This document shows positions 7,946 to 16,557 of a stretch of DNA of 64,000 nucleotides, one piece after another (the first letter of the stretch is position 1; each line of letters starts with the position of its first letter). Both the position numbers and the translations under genes were made by a program. The DNA lies in the NCBI RefSeq assembly GCF_022900255.1, contig NZ_JALIRM010000015.1:62001-126000 (forward strand). Reading direction: 5' to 3'. Source of the DNA: Lederbergia wuyishanensis. Its GTDB lineage: Bacteria > Bacillota > Bacilli > Bacillales > Bacillaceae_C. The notes beneath the pieces were generated by a model, which did no database searches, was not told the origin of the DNA, and worked only from the letters and a program-made list of their open reading frames with translations.

Positions 7946-9373
7946 TTAATCGACATTTTTAATCTGTTCTTTTAATTGATCAAAATTATAAGTAGATTTA
8001 GAGATTTTCCCAAAGACGAAGACGACCAATGATGATACAACAATTGCAGCAATAAAGCTGTATAAGTACTCTTGCATCAAATAAAGTGGCAGCCCAACAA
8101 CTAACCCTAATAATGTTCCGATAGCAGCCCCTTTACCACTTATATGGCGATTATACAGTCCAGCAATAACAGGGACTACAGCTGCTGCAGCGGCTAAATC
8201 TGCGAAAAGTAAAAGAAGCAAAATAGATGGTGCTTTAAAGGATACGAGCATCGCACCAACTCCAAAAATAATGGTTGCAATTCGAGCAATTTTTACTGAT
8301 TGTTTCGCAGTCATATTTGGAGCAAAGCTTTTAATAATGTCTAGTGAAGCGGTTGATGAAAAAGCAGCTAATGAATCCGCTCCTGTAGAAGTTGCAGCAA
8401 GCACAATAACCATAACGAATAACATGGAAGCCCACTCAGGTAAAAGAGAATGAGCAACTAGTGCTGTAGCGATTGATGGGTGTGGCAGTTCCATTTTCAT
8501 GGCAATGGCAATTAATCCGAAAGATGCTGCAGCGATTGTCATTGGAAATGTCATAATGGATGAGCTTATAAGTCCTTTTTTAATGACGCGAATATCTTTA
8601 GCAGAGTAAACCCGTTGCCATAAAGCTTGATTTAATAGTTCAGCAGCTGATACCGCGATAATAATCATAATGGCAAATTCCAGACCACTTGGATGAAAAA
8701 TATTCATAAACTGTGGAGAGTTATTCATTACACCTTGAAAAATTTCTGCTGGTCCACCTGATTTGTTGAAAGCCATTAATACAGTAATAAATAATAGTGG
8801 TGTGATAAGAATTGCTTGAATTCCGTTAGTGAAGATTGCAGCATTCAAACCACCGTATGTTGTATATATGATAACTGGTATTCCGATAATCAAAACTCCT
8901 AAATATAAAGGGATTCCTCCTAAATATTTAAAAGCAATTCCTACTCCTATTAGATTCGCAGTTAATAAACAAAATAAGTAAACGACTGTTACAAACAAAA
9001 CAACGACAAACATAAAATGACCGTAACGAGCTTTTACATACTCACCAATCGTATTTCCTTCTGGAATCAATTTTTTAATACGACCAGAAATTGGTATAAA
9101 TACAATGTATGATAGCGAAATTGCCAATGCATATCCAATCATCGCTGTTAAGCCTTCGTAATATGCCATTTCAGCAGGTGAAAAAATCAATCCTGTCCCT
9201 ACCGCATAAGCGATAAAGGTAGCTGTCATAAAAGCTGTAGAAATATTTCGTCCAGCAGTAAAATATGAGTCATTATTTTTTAATGTTTTTTTGCTGAACC
9301 AGTATCCTAGTAATGTTACGACAGTCATGAGTAACAAACTAAAGATAATCATAGAAATTCCGAATAAATTCAC
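7946..9373 (-). CDS. Sodium:solute symporter family transporter
   Basis: This is a 475-residue integral membrane protein with about 13 hydrophobic segments. It has features of the SSS family (for example the AYAVGTGLIFSPAEMAYYEG region near the first helices and the GADSLAAFSSTASLDI segment). It should couple sodium entry to uptake of an organic solute; the substrate cannot be told from sequence. The start is the GTG at 9373, with GAGAGGG 9 bases upstream; the longer frame upstream is not membrane-protein-like. It is the first gene of a three-gene minus-strand operon. Confidence 0.85.
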   Translation of the reverse strand: MNLFGISMIIFSLLLMTVVTLLGYWFSKKTLKNNDSYFTAGRNISTAFMTATFIAYAVGTGLIFSPAEMAYYEGLTAMIGYALAISLSYIVFIPISGRIKKLIPEGNTIGEYVKARYGHFMFVVVLFVTVVYLFCLLTANLIGVGIAFKYLGGIPLYLGVLIIGIPVIIYTTYGGLNAAIFTNGIQAILITPLLFITVLMAFNKSGGPAEIFQGVMNNSPQFMNIFHPSGLEFAIMIIIAVSAAELLNQALWQRVYSAKDIRVIKKGLISSSIMTFPMTIAAASFGLIAIAMKMELPHPSIATALVAHSLLPEWASMLFVMVIVLAATSTGADSLAAFSSTASLDIIKSFAPNMTAKQSVKIARIATIIFGVGAMLVSFKAPSILLLLLFADLAAAAAVVPVIAGLYNRHISGKGAAIGTLLGLVVGLPLYLMQEYLYSFIAAIVVSSLVVFVFGKISKSTYNFDQLKEQIKNVD

Positions 9374-9635
9374 TGGTGTGCACCCTCTCTGTTCGTGTTT
9401 GTCTTTTAACAAAATAAATATAACAGGGTATTGTTTGTCAGTCAATACGAAAGACGAACAATTTGAGTACAGATACATCATATCGTTCCTTTTTAGCTTG
9501 AATTCTTACTCAAAACGATTGTTGCGATTTTTGCTATAGTTGTATTAATATAAAGTGATAAAAAAGTAGCTGTTACCATTTTGAAAATACTATCGGAGTG
9601 ATAGCTAAATCTTTTAATAGAAGGCGGGGCACACA

Positions 9636-10055
9636 ATGTACAAAAGAATATTACTGGCAGCAGATGGATCCGAGAACTCTATTCGTGCAGCTAAAGAAGC
9701 AGTGAAAATTGCTTCTTATACAGAAGGCTCAGTTGTAGAAATTGTATTTGTAATCGACTATTCAAGAGGATCAAGCGATATACTTCAAAGTAAGGATGCT
9801 GAAACTCTAGACTTTGAACGACGAAAAAAACTCCTGCCAATCGAGGAAATGCTTAATCAAGCTAAGGTTACTTATAAAGTAACATTGCTACATGGAGACC
9901 CTGGCCAACTTATTGTGGAATATGTAAATAAGCAAACATGTGACATGGTTGTCATGGGTACTCGTGGTTTGAATGCACTCCAAGAAATGGTACTTGGTAG
10001 CGTAAGCCATAAAGTGGCGAAAGATGCAAAATGTCCAGTTTTAATAGTGAAGTAA
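9636..10055 (+). CDS. Universal stress protein (UspA family)
   Basis: This 139-residue single-domain USP begins YKRILLAADGSENS and carries the ATP-binding signature G-x2-G-x9-G-S (GTRG...GS) near residues 108-122. It is therefore likely of the ATP-binding type. Such proteins respond to stress and growth arrest; the partner is unknown. It is divergently oriented from the symporter operon with about 260 bases between, and is followed by its own terminator. A GGCGGGG site precedes the ATG. Confidence 0.88.
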   Translation: MYKRILLAADGSENSIRAAKEAVKIASYTEGSVVEIVFVIDYSRGSSDILQSKDAETLDFERRKKLLPIEEMLNQAKVTYKVTLLHGDPGQLIVEYVNKQTCDMVVMGTRGLNALQEMVLGSVSHKVAKDAKCPVLIVK

Positions 10056-10070
10056 ATGATGAATGACAAT

Positions 10071-10115
10071 AACAGGGGATGATATCGAATATGATTCATC
10101 CCCTGTTTGTTTTAG
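10071..10115 (+). terminator. Rho-independent terminator of the USP gene
   Basis: A 12-bp perfect stem AACAGGGGATGA/TCATCCCCTGTT (10071-10082, 10096-10107) is followed by TGTTTT. Confidence 0.88.
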
Positions 10116-10162
10116 TTATTATTAGATTTATACTATTTTGGTAAAATTTCCAAGAGGTTTAT

Positions 10163-10384
10163 ACGAAGACTTTATCGTGTTGTACTTTTATATTCTCTAT
10201 AATTGCGATTTTGACTGCCTGTCAAATTAGGGACGAGGATATTATTAATTTGCAGGAAGTTCTTACCACTTTTGAAGAACAAAAGTTATTGCTTGAAGAA
10301 ACGAGAGTTCCCACTAATAACATTTATGGAATAAAACTTAATAGAAAAAAGGGACCGGGACATAACTATTTTAGACAAAGATAA
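10163..10384 (+). pseudogene. Small lipoprotein gene with ACG in place of the start codon
   Basis: A 73-codon frame encodes a lipoprotein-like sequence: a short N-region with a lysine, a hydrophobic core, and the lipobox LTAC, then a charged mature part. AAGAGG lies 7 bases before codon 1, but codon 1 is ACG, not ATG, and no other start is available before the signal peptide. Either the start has mutated and the gene is silent, or ACG is used weakly. The short length also suggests a truncated relic. No family is recognised. Confidence 0.45.
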
Positions 10385-10422
10385 TTCCGAACAATAGGTT
10401 GATTAGTGTATATACCCGCTCT

Positions 10423-10528
10423 GGAAATATACTTCGCTTTCCGTGGGCGGCTGGTTAGCCTCCTCGCTTGTCCCAAGCTGTGGGGTCTCACCTATGCCTT
10501 CCTCCCACAGGAGTCTTCGTATATTTCC
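10423..10528 (+). repeat. Bacillus-type intergenic palindromic repeat
   Basis: An imperfect palindrome of about 106 bases is bounded by GGAAATATAC (10423-10432) and its exact complement (10519-10528). Its interior is GC-richer, with CTTTCCGTGGGCGG, GCCTCCTCG, GGGGTCTC and CTCCCACAGGAGTC. This resembles a dispersed repeat I recall from Bacillaceae intergenic regions; copy number cannot be counted here. Confidence 0.6.
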
Positions 10529-10621
10529 TCCACTAAGTTAGATCATTGTTCGTCTTTAGGTTTGATTGTTTTAGTTATGACCGGGCCTCCATAAATTTAA
10601 GCTTATATTATATGTATAAGT

Positions 10622-11179
10622 TTATTTAACAACCTGAAAATCTTTAAATGGCCAGTATTTTATTTTTGCTGAGCCGTACACTTCTTCTATTGGAATAGCA
10701 CCAAGATGTCGACTGTCGGTACTATGTCCCCTATTATCACCCATTACAAACAAATGGCCTTCTGGCACAGTATCATTATCAATAGGAGTATCCTTTAATG
10801 TAAACGAATATGTAAAAGGAACATCGAGTACATTCTGTTTTTTATATTCTTCTAGGTAAGATTCTTTATATACTTTTCCATTAATATATAAAACATCATC
10901 TTTATACTCGATTCGGTCACCGGGTAATCCAATTATACGTTTTATTAAATTTTTATTTTCATTAGTATGGAAAACAATAATATCAAATCTTTTGGGTTCT
11001 TTTAAAGAGTATTGCAATTTATTTACAATCATTCGGTCTCGGTCATGCAATGTCGGCATCATAGATGATCCGTCTACTACAATCGGTGTAAATACGAAGT
11101 GCCTCACAACAACTGCTAACACAATAGCAATGAGGAGCGCTTTTAGCCATTCGAAAAGTTCATTCTTTTCTTCTCTCAT
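10622..11179 (-). CDS. lepB: Type I signal peptidase
   Basis: This 185-residue Sip-type signal peptidase has one N-terminal membrane helix (about residues 12-28) and an extracytoplasmic catalytic domain. The catalytic serine is S39 in SSMMPTL and the general-base lysine is K80 in KRIIGLPGD, matching the Ser-Lys dyad of SipS. Box E is MGDNRGHSTDSR. It removes signal peptides from secreted preproteins. Length is normal for the P-type single-anchor Bacillus enzymes. GGGGGA precedes the ATG. Confidence 0.93.
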   Translation of the reverse strand: MREEKNELFEWLKALLIAIVLAVVVRHFVFTPIVVDGSSMMPTLHDRDRMIVNKLQYSLKEPKRFDIIVFHTNENKNLIKRIIGLPGDRIEYKDDVLYINGKVYKESYLEEYKKQNVLDVPFTYSFTLKDTPIDNDTVPEGHLFVMGDNRGHSTDSRHLGAIPIEEVYGSAKIKYWPFKDFQVVK

Positions 11180-11238
11180 AAATAATCCCCCTTTTAATTT
11201 ACACTTTTCATATGAATGCTTAACAATTGATCAATTTA

Positions 11239-12159
11239 TTAAATGAAATAGTTAATAAAATGTTTTTTGAATAAGTCCAATGGATAAAACGTATCGTTGA
11301 AAAGTTCGCTAGTGAAGACCATTACAAATTCAAAAGCAGGGTTAATGATAATATAGTTACCACCATAACCCATTGCGAAATAAATAGGAAATCTAAGTCG
11401 ATCATCTTCAAAAACCCACCAATGATAGGCATACGATCCAATCCCATTGTAACCTTCAATTTTTTTTGAAGAAGATTCTTTAATCCAACCATTAGAAACG
11501 ATTTGTTTATTTTTCCAAACCCCATCCTGTAACATTAAGAGGCCAATTTTCAATAAGTCTTCCGATTTTAAGGAAAGTCCAAAACCGCCAATCCCAATTC
11601 CTTTCGAATCTTGGTAAAGCCGGAACTCTTTAATTTCCAGTGGTTTGAAAAGCTTTTCGTATAAATATCTTTCCAAAGTCATACTAGAAGCCTTTTGGAT
11701 AATGGCACTTAATAAATGAGAGCATCCTGAATTATACGACATTTTTTCTCCAGGAGCTGTAACCATTTGTTTGTCTAATACAAAACCAACCCAATCCTTA
11801 CTGTTGATCATTGGGAAAGGACGACCACCCCAAGCTCCAAATTCCTCCCATTCAAATCCAGGAGTCATTGTTAGTAAATGCTCTAATGTAATTTTTTTCT
11901 TATCACCTTCTAATTGGGTAAAATAATTGACAATCGGGGTATGAAGATCACGGATTAGTCCCTCTTCTATGGCTATTCCAACTAAGATAGAAACAATACT
12001 TTTTGTGACGGAATTGATTTTATGCAATTTATTTTTCATTTTATTATTTTTATAATATTGAAAAACGTTTTTACCATTATGGTGAATGATACATGAACTT
12101 ATTTTTTCCTTTTTTATCTCTTTTTCTAGTAAGCTTAAAGTTTTTAACGAAAGTTCCAT
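11239..12159 (-). CDS. Serine hydrolase of the beta-lactamase (class C-like) family
   Basis: This 306-residue protein of the PF00144 group has the S-x-x-K nucleophile motif S50-V-T-K53 and the second motif Y142-N-S. No signal peptide is seen, so it is probably cytoplasmic and more likely an esterase or peptidase than a resistance beta-lactamase. AGGAGG lies just before the ATG. It stands alone on the minus strand, and the base composition is AT-rich like its neighbours in this accessory region. Confidence 0.8.
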   Translation of the reverse strand: MELSLKTLSLLEKEIKKEKISSCIIHHNGKNVFQYYKNNKMKNKLHKINSVTKSIVSILVGIAIEEGLIRDLHTPIVNYFTQLEGDKKKITLEHLLTMTPGFEWEEFGAWGGRPFPMINSKDWVGFVLDKQMVTAPGEKMSYNSGCSHLLSAIIQKASSMTLERYLYEKLFKPLEIKEFRLYQDSKGIGIGGFGLSLKSEDLLKIGLLMLQDGVWKNKQIVSNGWIKESSSKKIEGYNGIGSYAYHWWVFEDDRLRFPIYFAMGYGGNYIIINPAFEFVMVFTSELFNDTFYPLDLFKKHFINYFI

Positions 12160-12433
12160 TATTCCTCCAAATTCTTTAAAAAACTATTACCAATTTTTAG
12201 AATTTATCATTTATAATCATATTAACAAATTCTATCTCATGTTGAAAAGTAATGGTTTTGGACGGTAATGAATATTTTGTTGATTGGGGAAATCTAATAT
12301 TAACGCTGGATTATTACAATCAAAAAATATAAGTGGATTAAATTGGTTTTACATTTCTATTATACTTGGACAAGTTGTTACTTTTTAACTTCTGATAATA
12401 GAAAAAATAAATGGAATAAAGGAGATTTGATAA
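12160..12433. other. Gap between divergent genes
   Basis: This is AT-rich spacer carrying the upstream regions of the serine hydrolase (minus) and the cassette starting at 12434 (plus). I see no small gene or repeat. A clear AAAGGAGA precedes the plus-strand ATG. Confidence 0.4.
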
Positions 12434-12949
12434 ATGACTATCAAACAAAAAAATGATGCCGTTTTAATTACTAAAGAAGCTTTCCATGCGATTGGTATAA
12501 AATGGGAAGGGACATTTGCTGAAGCAGGTGAGGGAGGAATACGTGAAATTCAAATTGAATTGCAAAAAAGATTAAAAGAGATTTCTGGTATTGTGGATCC
12601 GGAGATTATGCTAGGTCTTTCCTATCATGCTATACCTGGTGGCAATGGGTTTACCCATTATGCTGCTGTAGAGGTGGAGAAGGTGGAGAAAATTCCTTCT
12701 GGAATGGTAAGCATCTTTGTTCCTACTTTAACGTATGCAACATGTAAACATTATAAAGGACAGAGTATTGAAAGCTCATATAATAATATTTACAATTGGA
12801 TCAGTTCTGAAAGGTTAAAGGAAAACTATGTAGACCACTTGACTCATTTCGAAAAATACCCTATGAACCAACATCCTTACTCTACAGATCCAGAATTCAC
12901 GATTATGATTCCAGTGACTAGGTATTACAATGCAATCGATATATGTTAA
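12434..12949 (+). CDS. GyrI-like effector-binding domain protein
   Basis: This 171-residue protein consists only of a GyrI-like/AraC effector-binding domain. Visible are the HYAAVEVEKVEKIPSGM strand-turn and the ATCKHYKGQ segment typical of this fold. It has no DNA-binding domain, so it may bind a small molecule on its own, as stand-alone members do. AAAGGAGA lies upstream of the ATG. The NUDIX gene starts 20 bases before its stop, showing tight translational coupling in a four-gene cassette. Confidence 0.75.
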   Translation: MTIKQKNDAVLITKEAFHAIGIKWEGTFAEAGEGGIREIQIELQKRLKEISGIVDPEIMLGLSYHAIPGGNGFTHYAAVEVEKVEKIPSGMVSIFVPTLTYATCKHYKGQSIESSYNNIYNWISSERLKENYVDHLTHFEKYPMNQHPYSTDPEFTIMIPVTRYYNAIDIC

Positions 12950-13439
12950 CTGGAACGGAAAAGTTAAATTATCTTGGGTTCCTAATTCGGCGCTTCCAGA
13001 ACGTCACTTGATTACGAGTGTTCATGGTTTTTGTTTTTATAAAAGCGAATTATTATTAATCAATTTGAAGGATAGAGGCTGGGATTTTCCAGGGGGACAT
13101 ATTGAAATAGATGAAACACCGGAAGATTGTTTTAAACGTGAAGCAATGGAAGAAGGGTATGTAGAAGGGGAGTGTCATCTTCTAGGGTACGTTGAAGTTA
13201 ATCATCAAGAAAATATGAATTGGACTGAAAGTAGTCCTTATCCTCAAGTTGGTTATCAAGTTTATTATCGAATGGATATTAACATGCTCTATCCATTTGA
13301 AGGAAAATTTGAATCATCAAAGAGAACTTTCATAGCCCCTTCTAAAGTATCTGAATATTACAAGGGGTGGAATCCAGTTTTTAATGAAATTATGAAAGAA
13401 GCGAAGCGAGGTTTATTCATTAATGAATATCAGGACTGA
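12930..13439 (+). CDS. NUDIX hydrolase
   Basis: This 169-residue NUDIX protein has the NUDIX box at about residues 56-78 (G-x5-E-x7-R-E-x2-E-E), which binds Mg and the diphosphate of a nucleoside-diphosphate-linked substrate. The precise substrate is unknown. It overlaps the upstream gene by 20 bases and the downstream GNAT gene by 17 bases, so the products are probably made together. No strong separate ribosome-binding site is evident, consistent with coupled translation. Confidence 0.85.
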   Translation: MQSIYVNWNGKVKLSWVPNSALPERHLITSVHGFCFYKSELLLINLKDRGWDFPGGHIEIDETPEDCFKREAMEEGYVEGECHLLGYVEVNHQENMNWTESSPYPQVGYQVYYRMDINMLYPFEGKFESSKRTFIAPSKVSEYYKGWNPVFNEIMKEAKRGLFINEYQD

Positions 13440-13944
13440 AACATCTGACGATTATAGAGCTGTTTATGATTTAAATTATGATGCGTTTGGAAACCGTGAT
13501 GACGAGTCTAAATTAGTAGAGCGGATCCGGAAATCTGAAGGATTTATTCCAGAACTATCTATTGTAGCCGAAGAAATTGGAAACATTGTTGGCCATATAT
13601 TGCTAAGCAAAGCAAAGGTAATACTTGGTGATGAGTCAACAGAAGTTATTGTTCTAGCTCCTGTTGCCGTTAAACCAGGACATCAGAAAAAAGGCATCGG
13701 AAAAAAGTTGATTAACGAAGGGTTGGAAAGAGTAAAGGACTTAGGCTATGGACTCGTTTTATTAATCGGCCATCCATCTTATTATCCAAAATTCGGTTTT
13801 AAACCTGCTCGACAATTTGGATTGGAATTGTGCCAATTTGACGTTCCAGACGATGTTTTTATGGTATGTGAATTGAGAGAAGGGGAGCTCAATAACATTC
13901 AAGGAGAACTTCAATATCCATCAGTTTTTTTTGAAAGGAATTAA
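13423..13944 (+). CDS. GNAT family N-acetyltransferase
   Basis: This 173-residue acetyltransferase of the YhbS-like group has the acetyl-CoA-binding motif A as VKPGHQKKGIGKKLI (R/Q-x-x-G-x-G/A) near residues 86-100 and the GHPSYYPKFGFKPA block typical of this subgroup. It would acetylate a small amine or peptide substrate using acetyl-CoA. It starts inside the NUDIX gene and ends 2 bases before the kinase-like gene. Together with those neighbours it resembles small-molecule modification cassettes. Confidence 0.85.
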   Translation: MNIRTETSDDYRAVYDLNYDAFGNRDDESKLVERIRKSEGFIPELSIVAEEIGNIVGHILLSKAKVILGDESTEVIVLAPVAVKPGHQKKGIGKKLINEGLERVKDLGYGLVLLIGHPSYYPKFGFKPARQFGLELCQFDVPDDVFMVCELREGELNNIQGELQYPSVFFERN

Positions 13945-13946
13945 TT

Positions 13947-14903
13947 ATGTACATAGAAAAAATAAAAGAAATACTTGGAAGATATTTAAATAGGGAGATT
14001 AGAGATATCTGCCTTCAGTCAGAAGGATTTCAGAATATCGTATTTACTTTCAAGTTGGATCAAATGCAATATGTTGGAAGATTAAGCTGTAAGCAGAAAA
14101 AATGGATTAAAGCAGAAATTGAATGGATGGACTTTTTACAAAATAATGGAATTCGCCTTGCAGCCCCTATACAGTTCCATGGATTAGATAAAGTCAATGG
14201 AATCACGATAAATCAAGAAAGATATGTGCTTTCTTTTTTTCAACATACAGGTGGTAGGCCGGTAGATGTGTTGGATCAAGCTCAATGGAATGGTGAGTTC
14301 TTTTACGAATGGGGCAGTAAGCTGGCATTTTTACATAATATTTCTGGAGCTAATTTTGATCGACCAGAAGGTAGTGCAAGCATTTCGTCTGATGAAAAAT
14401 GGGTGAATGATTGTTACAAGAGTTTAAATAAACAGCTTAATAATTTTCCAAAAACTCCAAATAACTTTGGACTTATTCATAATGACTTTCATCAAGGTAA
14501 TTTCCATATGGTGGAGGGTGAGATTGTTCTTTTTGACTTCGATGATTGTGCATATCAATTTTTTGCTCAAGATTTAGCTGTTTCTATCTATCATGCTTTA
14601 TGGACAGGAACTGCATTTCATCCAGAATGGGAAGACTTCCCTAACTATTTTCTTACTCACTTGTTAAAAGGATATCTATCTAAGCGACATCTATCAGAAG
14701 ATACGTACGACCGAATTCTTATCCTCTTGCAAATGAGAGAAATAGTTTTATTTACATTATTCAAAGAAAAATGGAAACCAGAAAATATGGAAGAGTGGCA
14801 GTTTGAGAAGTTAAGGGAATTAGAAAGTAATATATTAGAAAAGCGGATTCCATATGAAAAGGAGCTAGAAAAAGTGAAGCATTATTTTGTAGTTGTCGAT
14901 TAA
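13947..14903 (+). CDS. APH-family phosphotransferase (kinase-like)
   Basis: This 318-residue protein of the aminoglycoside phosphotransferase/choline kinase superfamily has the catalytic loop H178-N-D180-F-H-Q-G-N and the metal-binding DFDD at 197-200. It resembles the CotS/YtmP-type kinases more than known resistance enzymes, so the substrate is open. It is the last gene of the overlapping 12434-14903 cassette and starts 2 bases after the GNAT stop. Confidence 0.8.
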   Translation: MYIEKIKEILGRYLNREIRDICLQSEGFQNIVFTFKLDQMQYVGRLSCKQKKWIKAEIEWMDFLQNNGIRLAAPIQFHGLDKVNGITINQERYVLSFFQHTGGRPVDVLDQAQWNGEFFYEWGSKLAFLHNISGANFDRPEGSASISSDEKWVNDCYKSLNKQLNNFPKTPNNFGLIHNDFHQGNFHMVEGEIVLFDFDDCAYQFFAQDLAVSIYHALWTGTAFHPEWEDFPNYFLTHLLKGYLSKRHLSEDTYDRILILLQMREIVLFTLFKEKWKPENMEEWQFEKLRELESNILEKRIPYEKELEKVKHYFVVVD

Positions 14904-14921
14904 ACTAATTAAGGATTAAGA

Positions 14922-14996
14922 ATGTGGATTCGTATGTTGGTAATCTTTATTGCGATATTTTTAATAGTTAAATCGTTTGTTGGTACCTGGTTGTAA
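14922..14996 (+). CDS. Possible 24-residue membrane peptide
   Basis: A short frame starts at ATG 14922, with AAGGA 7 bases upstream, and encodes 24 residues. Nearly all are hydrophobic (MWIRMLVIFIAIFLIVKSF...). It would span the membrane once. It lies 18 bases after the kinase gene and could be co-transcribed. Peptides this short can arise by chance, so this is a candidate only. Confidence 0.35.
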   Translation: MWIRMLVIFIAIFLIVKSFVGTWL

Positions 14997-15093
14997 ACCA
15001 CGCCAAAAAAACGGAACAATTACTCCTACTTGTAATATTTATTGGAATATATTGGTTGGGATTCTCTCACTAGTTGATAACGAATCCTTCCAA

Positions 15094-15132
15094 AAATAGA
15101 AAAATCCCCTTTCGCTAAAGATTGAGAGGGGA
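15094..15132 (-). terminator. Rho-independent terminator of the DinB-family gene
   Basis: A 10-bp stem (15105-15114 region with 15123-15132, one mismatch) reads ATCCCC/GGGGAT, with a T-run on the minus strand. Confidence 0.75.
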
Positions 15133-15140
15133 TGTTCGCG

Positions 15141-15599
15141 TTATTTTACAACGTTACCGATTGCTTTAATAATCCCAGCATGTACACCTTCATGCCATGT
15201 GACAAATTGAAGAAGTGAATCTACTGTGTCCATCATATGAGGCCCTATTTCAAATGATTCCGATGCTTTATCCCTTAGTTTATCTGTGAAAAATTCATTA
15301 ATGTAATGGCTTTGCTTTTTTAGCGCCTCGATCAAATCTTCCGCAGTAGGAGGGGAAGCCGTCCACTCTGATGGGCGTGTTCCAGGAGCAAATAAGGTTA
15401 CCCATTCAGGATGCTTCACTTCATATTGGTGCACAGCTTTGTTTAATAATATTTCTGCTGTTACATATAAATGGCCCAGATTCCATCGAATTGAATTGGA
15501 AAATCCTTTTGGAAGGATGTCCCATTTATCCGGATTTATCTGGTTTATTGCACGTATTGTATATGTTCGTGCAAATTGAAACTGCTTTAACGTAACCAT
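15141..15599 (-). CDS. DinB/YfiT-family protein
   Basis: This 152-residue four-helix-bundle protein has the three histidines expected of the DinB metal site: H43 in WNLGHL, and H135 and H139 in WHEGVHAG. Members include bacillithiol-dependent transferases and many uncharacterised stress proteins; which applies here is not visible. Length is usual. AAGGAGG precedes the ATG. It is a single gene on the minus strand. Confidence 0.82.
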   Translation of the reverse strand: MVTLKQFQFARTYTIRAINQINPDKWDILPKGFSNSIRWNLGHLYVTAEILLNKAVHQYEVKHPEWVTLFAPGTRPSEWTASPPTAEDLIEALKKQSHYINEFFTDKLRDKASESFEIGPHMMDTVDSLLQFVTWHEGVHAGIIKAIGNVVK

Positions 15600-15724
15600 T
15601 TTTATTTCCTCCTTAAATATATGATAATACCATTATATACCATATTTAGTGCTCGTTGTTCTATTGGAAAAATGCTAAAATAATCGTATTGATAATCAAG
15701 TAAAAATAGAAAGGGTGTTTTCTT

Positions 15725-16477
15725 TTGCAACAAGCTGTATCTATTGCTCATAATGGTCTTACTCTTCGTGGGATGGAACATATTCCTTCAGGAGAAAAAC
15801 TGCCAGCGGTCATTTTATTTCATGGCTTTACAGGAAATAAGCTTGAACCTCACCGCTTATTTTTAAAAATATCAAGAGAGTTAGAAAAGCAAGGCTTCGC
15901 TAGTTTTCGTTTTGATTTCCTTGGAAGTGGTGAAAGTGATGGAAATTTCGAGGATATGACCGTCACTAAAGAATTTGAAGAAGCAGGAACAATATTCGAA
16001 TATGTAAAATCTCATCCAAAAATTGATGAAAATAAAATCATATTATTAGGTTTGAGCATGGGGGGACTCGTTGCTAGTTTACTGGCTGGAAAGTTGAATA
16101 GTGAAATCGAGAGATTAGTATTACTTGCTCCAGCTGGAACAATGGATCAAATAGTAGAACCTATGGAAGCAAACGTTCCTTTTATCGCTAGTCATAATGC
16201 ATATGATTATGCTGGAAACCTCGTTGGGAAAGCATTTGGTGAAGATTTAAAAACTTTAAATGTTTGGGCACGTGCTGCTAAATATGAAGGTAAAGTTCTT
16301 TTAATTCACGGGACTAAAGATGACGCTGTACCATATGATGTTTCTAAATTATACATTGAACATTGTTATGGGGACCAAGCAAAATTACATACCATTGAAG
16401 CAGGAGATCATACTTTTAATTCTTATCAATGGGAAAATGAAGTAATTGAATCCATCTTAGATTTTGTAAAGAAATAA
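15725..16477 (+). CDS. Alpha/beta hydrolase, cinnamoyl/feruloyl-esterase-like
   Basis: This 250-residue single-domain hydrolase has the oxyanion block FHGFTGNK, the nucleophile elbow GLS111MGG, and a C-terminal HGTKDDAVPYD plus AGDHTFNS, giving an evident Ser-Asp-His triad. The HGFTGNK form is common in small cinnamoyl/feruloyl esterases, but the natural substrate is unknown. No signal peptide is present. The start is TTG, supported by AAAGGGTG 8 bases upstream. Confidence 0.83.
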   Translation: MQQAVSIAHNGLTLRGMEHIPSGEKLPAVILFHGFTGNKLEPHRLFLKISRELEKQGFASFRFDFLGSGESDGNFEDMTVTKEFEEAGTIFEYVKSHPKIDENKIILLGLSMGGLVASLLAGKLNSEIERLVLLAPAGTMDQIVEPMEANVPFIASHNAYDYAGNLVGKAFGEDLKTLNVWARAAKYEGKVLLIHGTKDDAVPYDVSKLYIEHCYGDQAKLHTIEAGDHTFNSYQWENEVIESILDFVKK

Positions 16478-16557
16478 GAAAAGATAATAATTTGATAGTC
16501 ACAGTAACGATAATAAAGAAAATGAGACTACTATAAGATCTAGGAGAAACCAACAAC

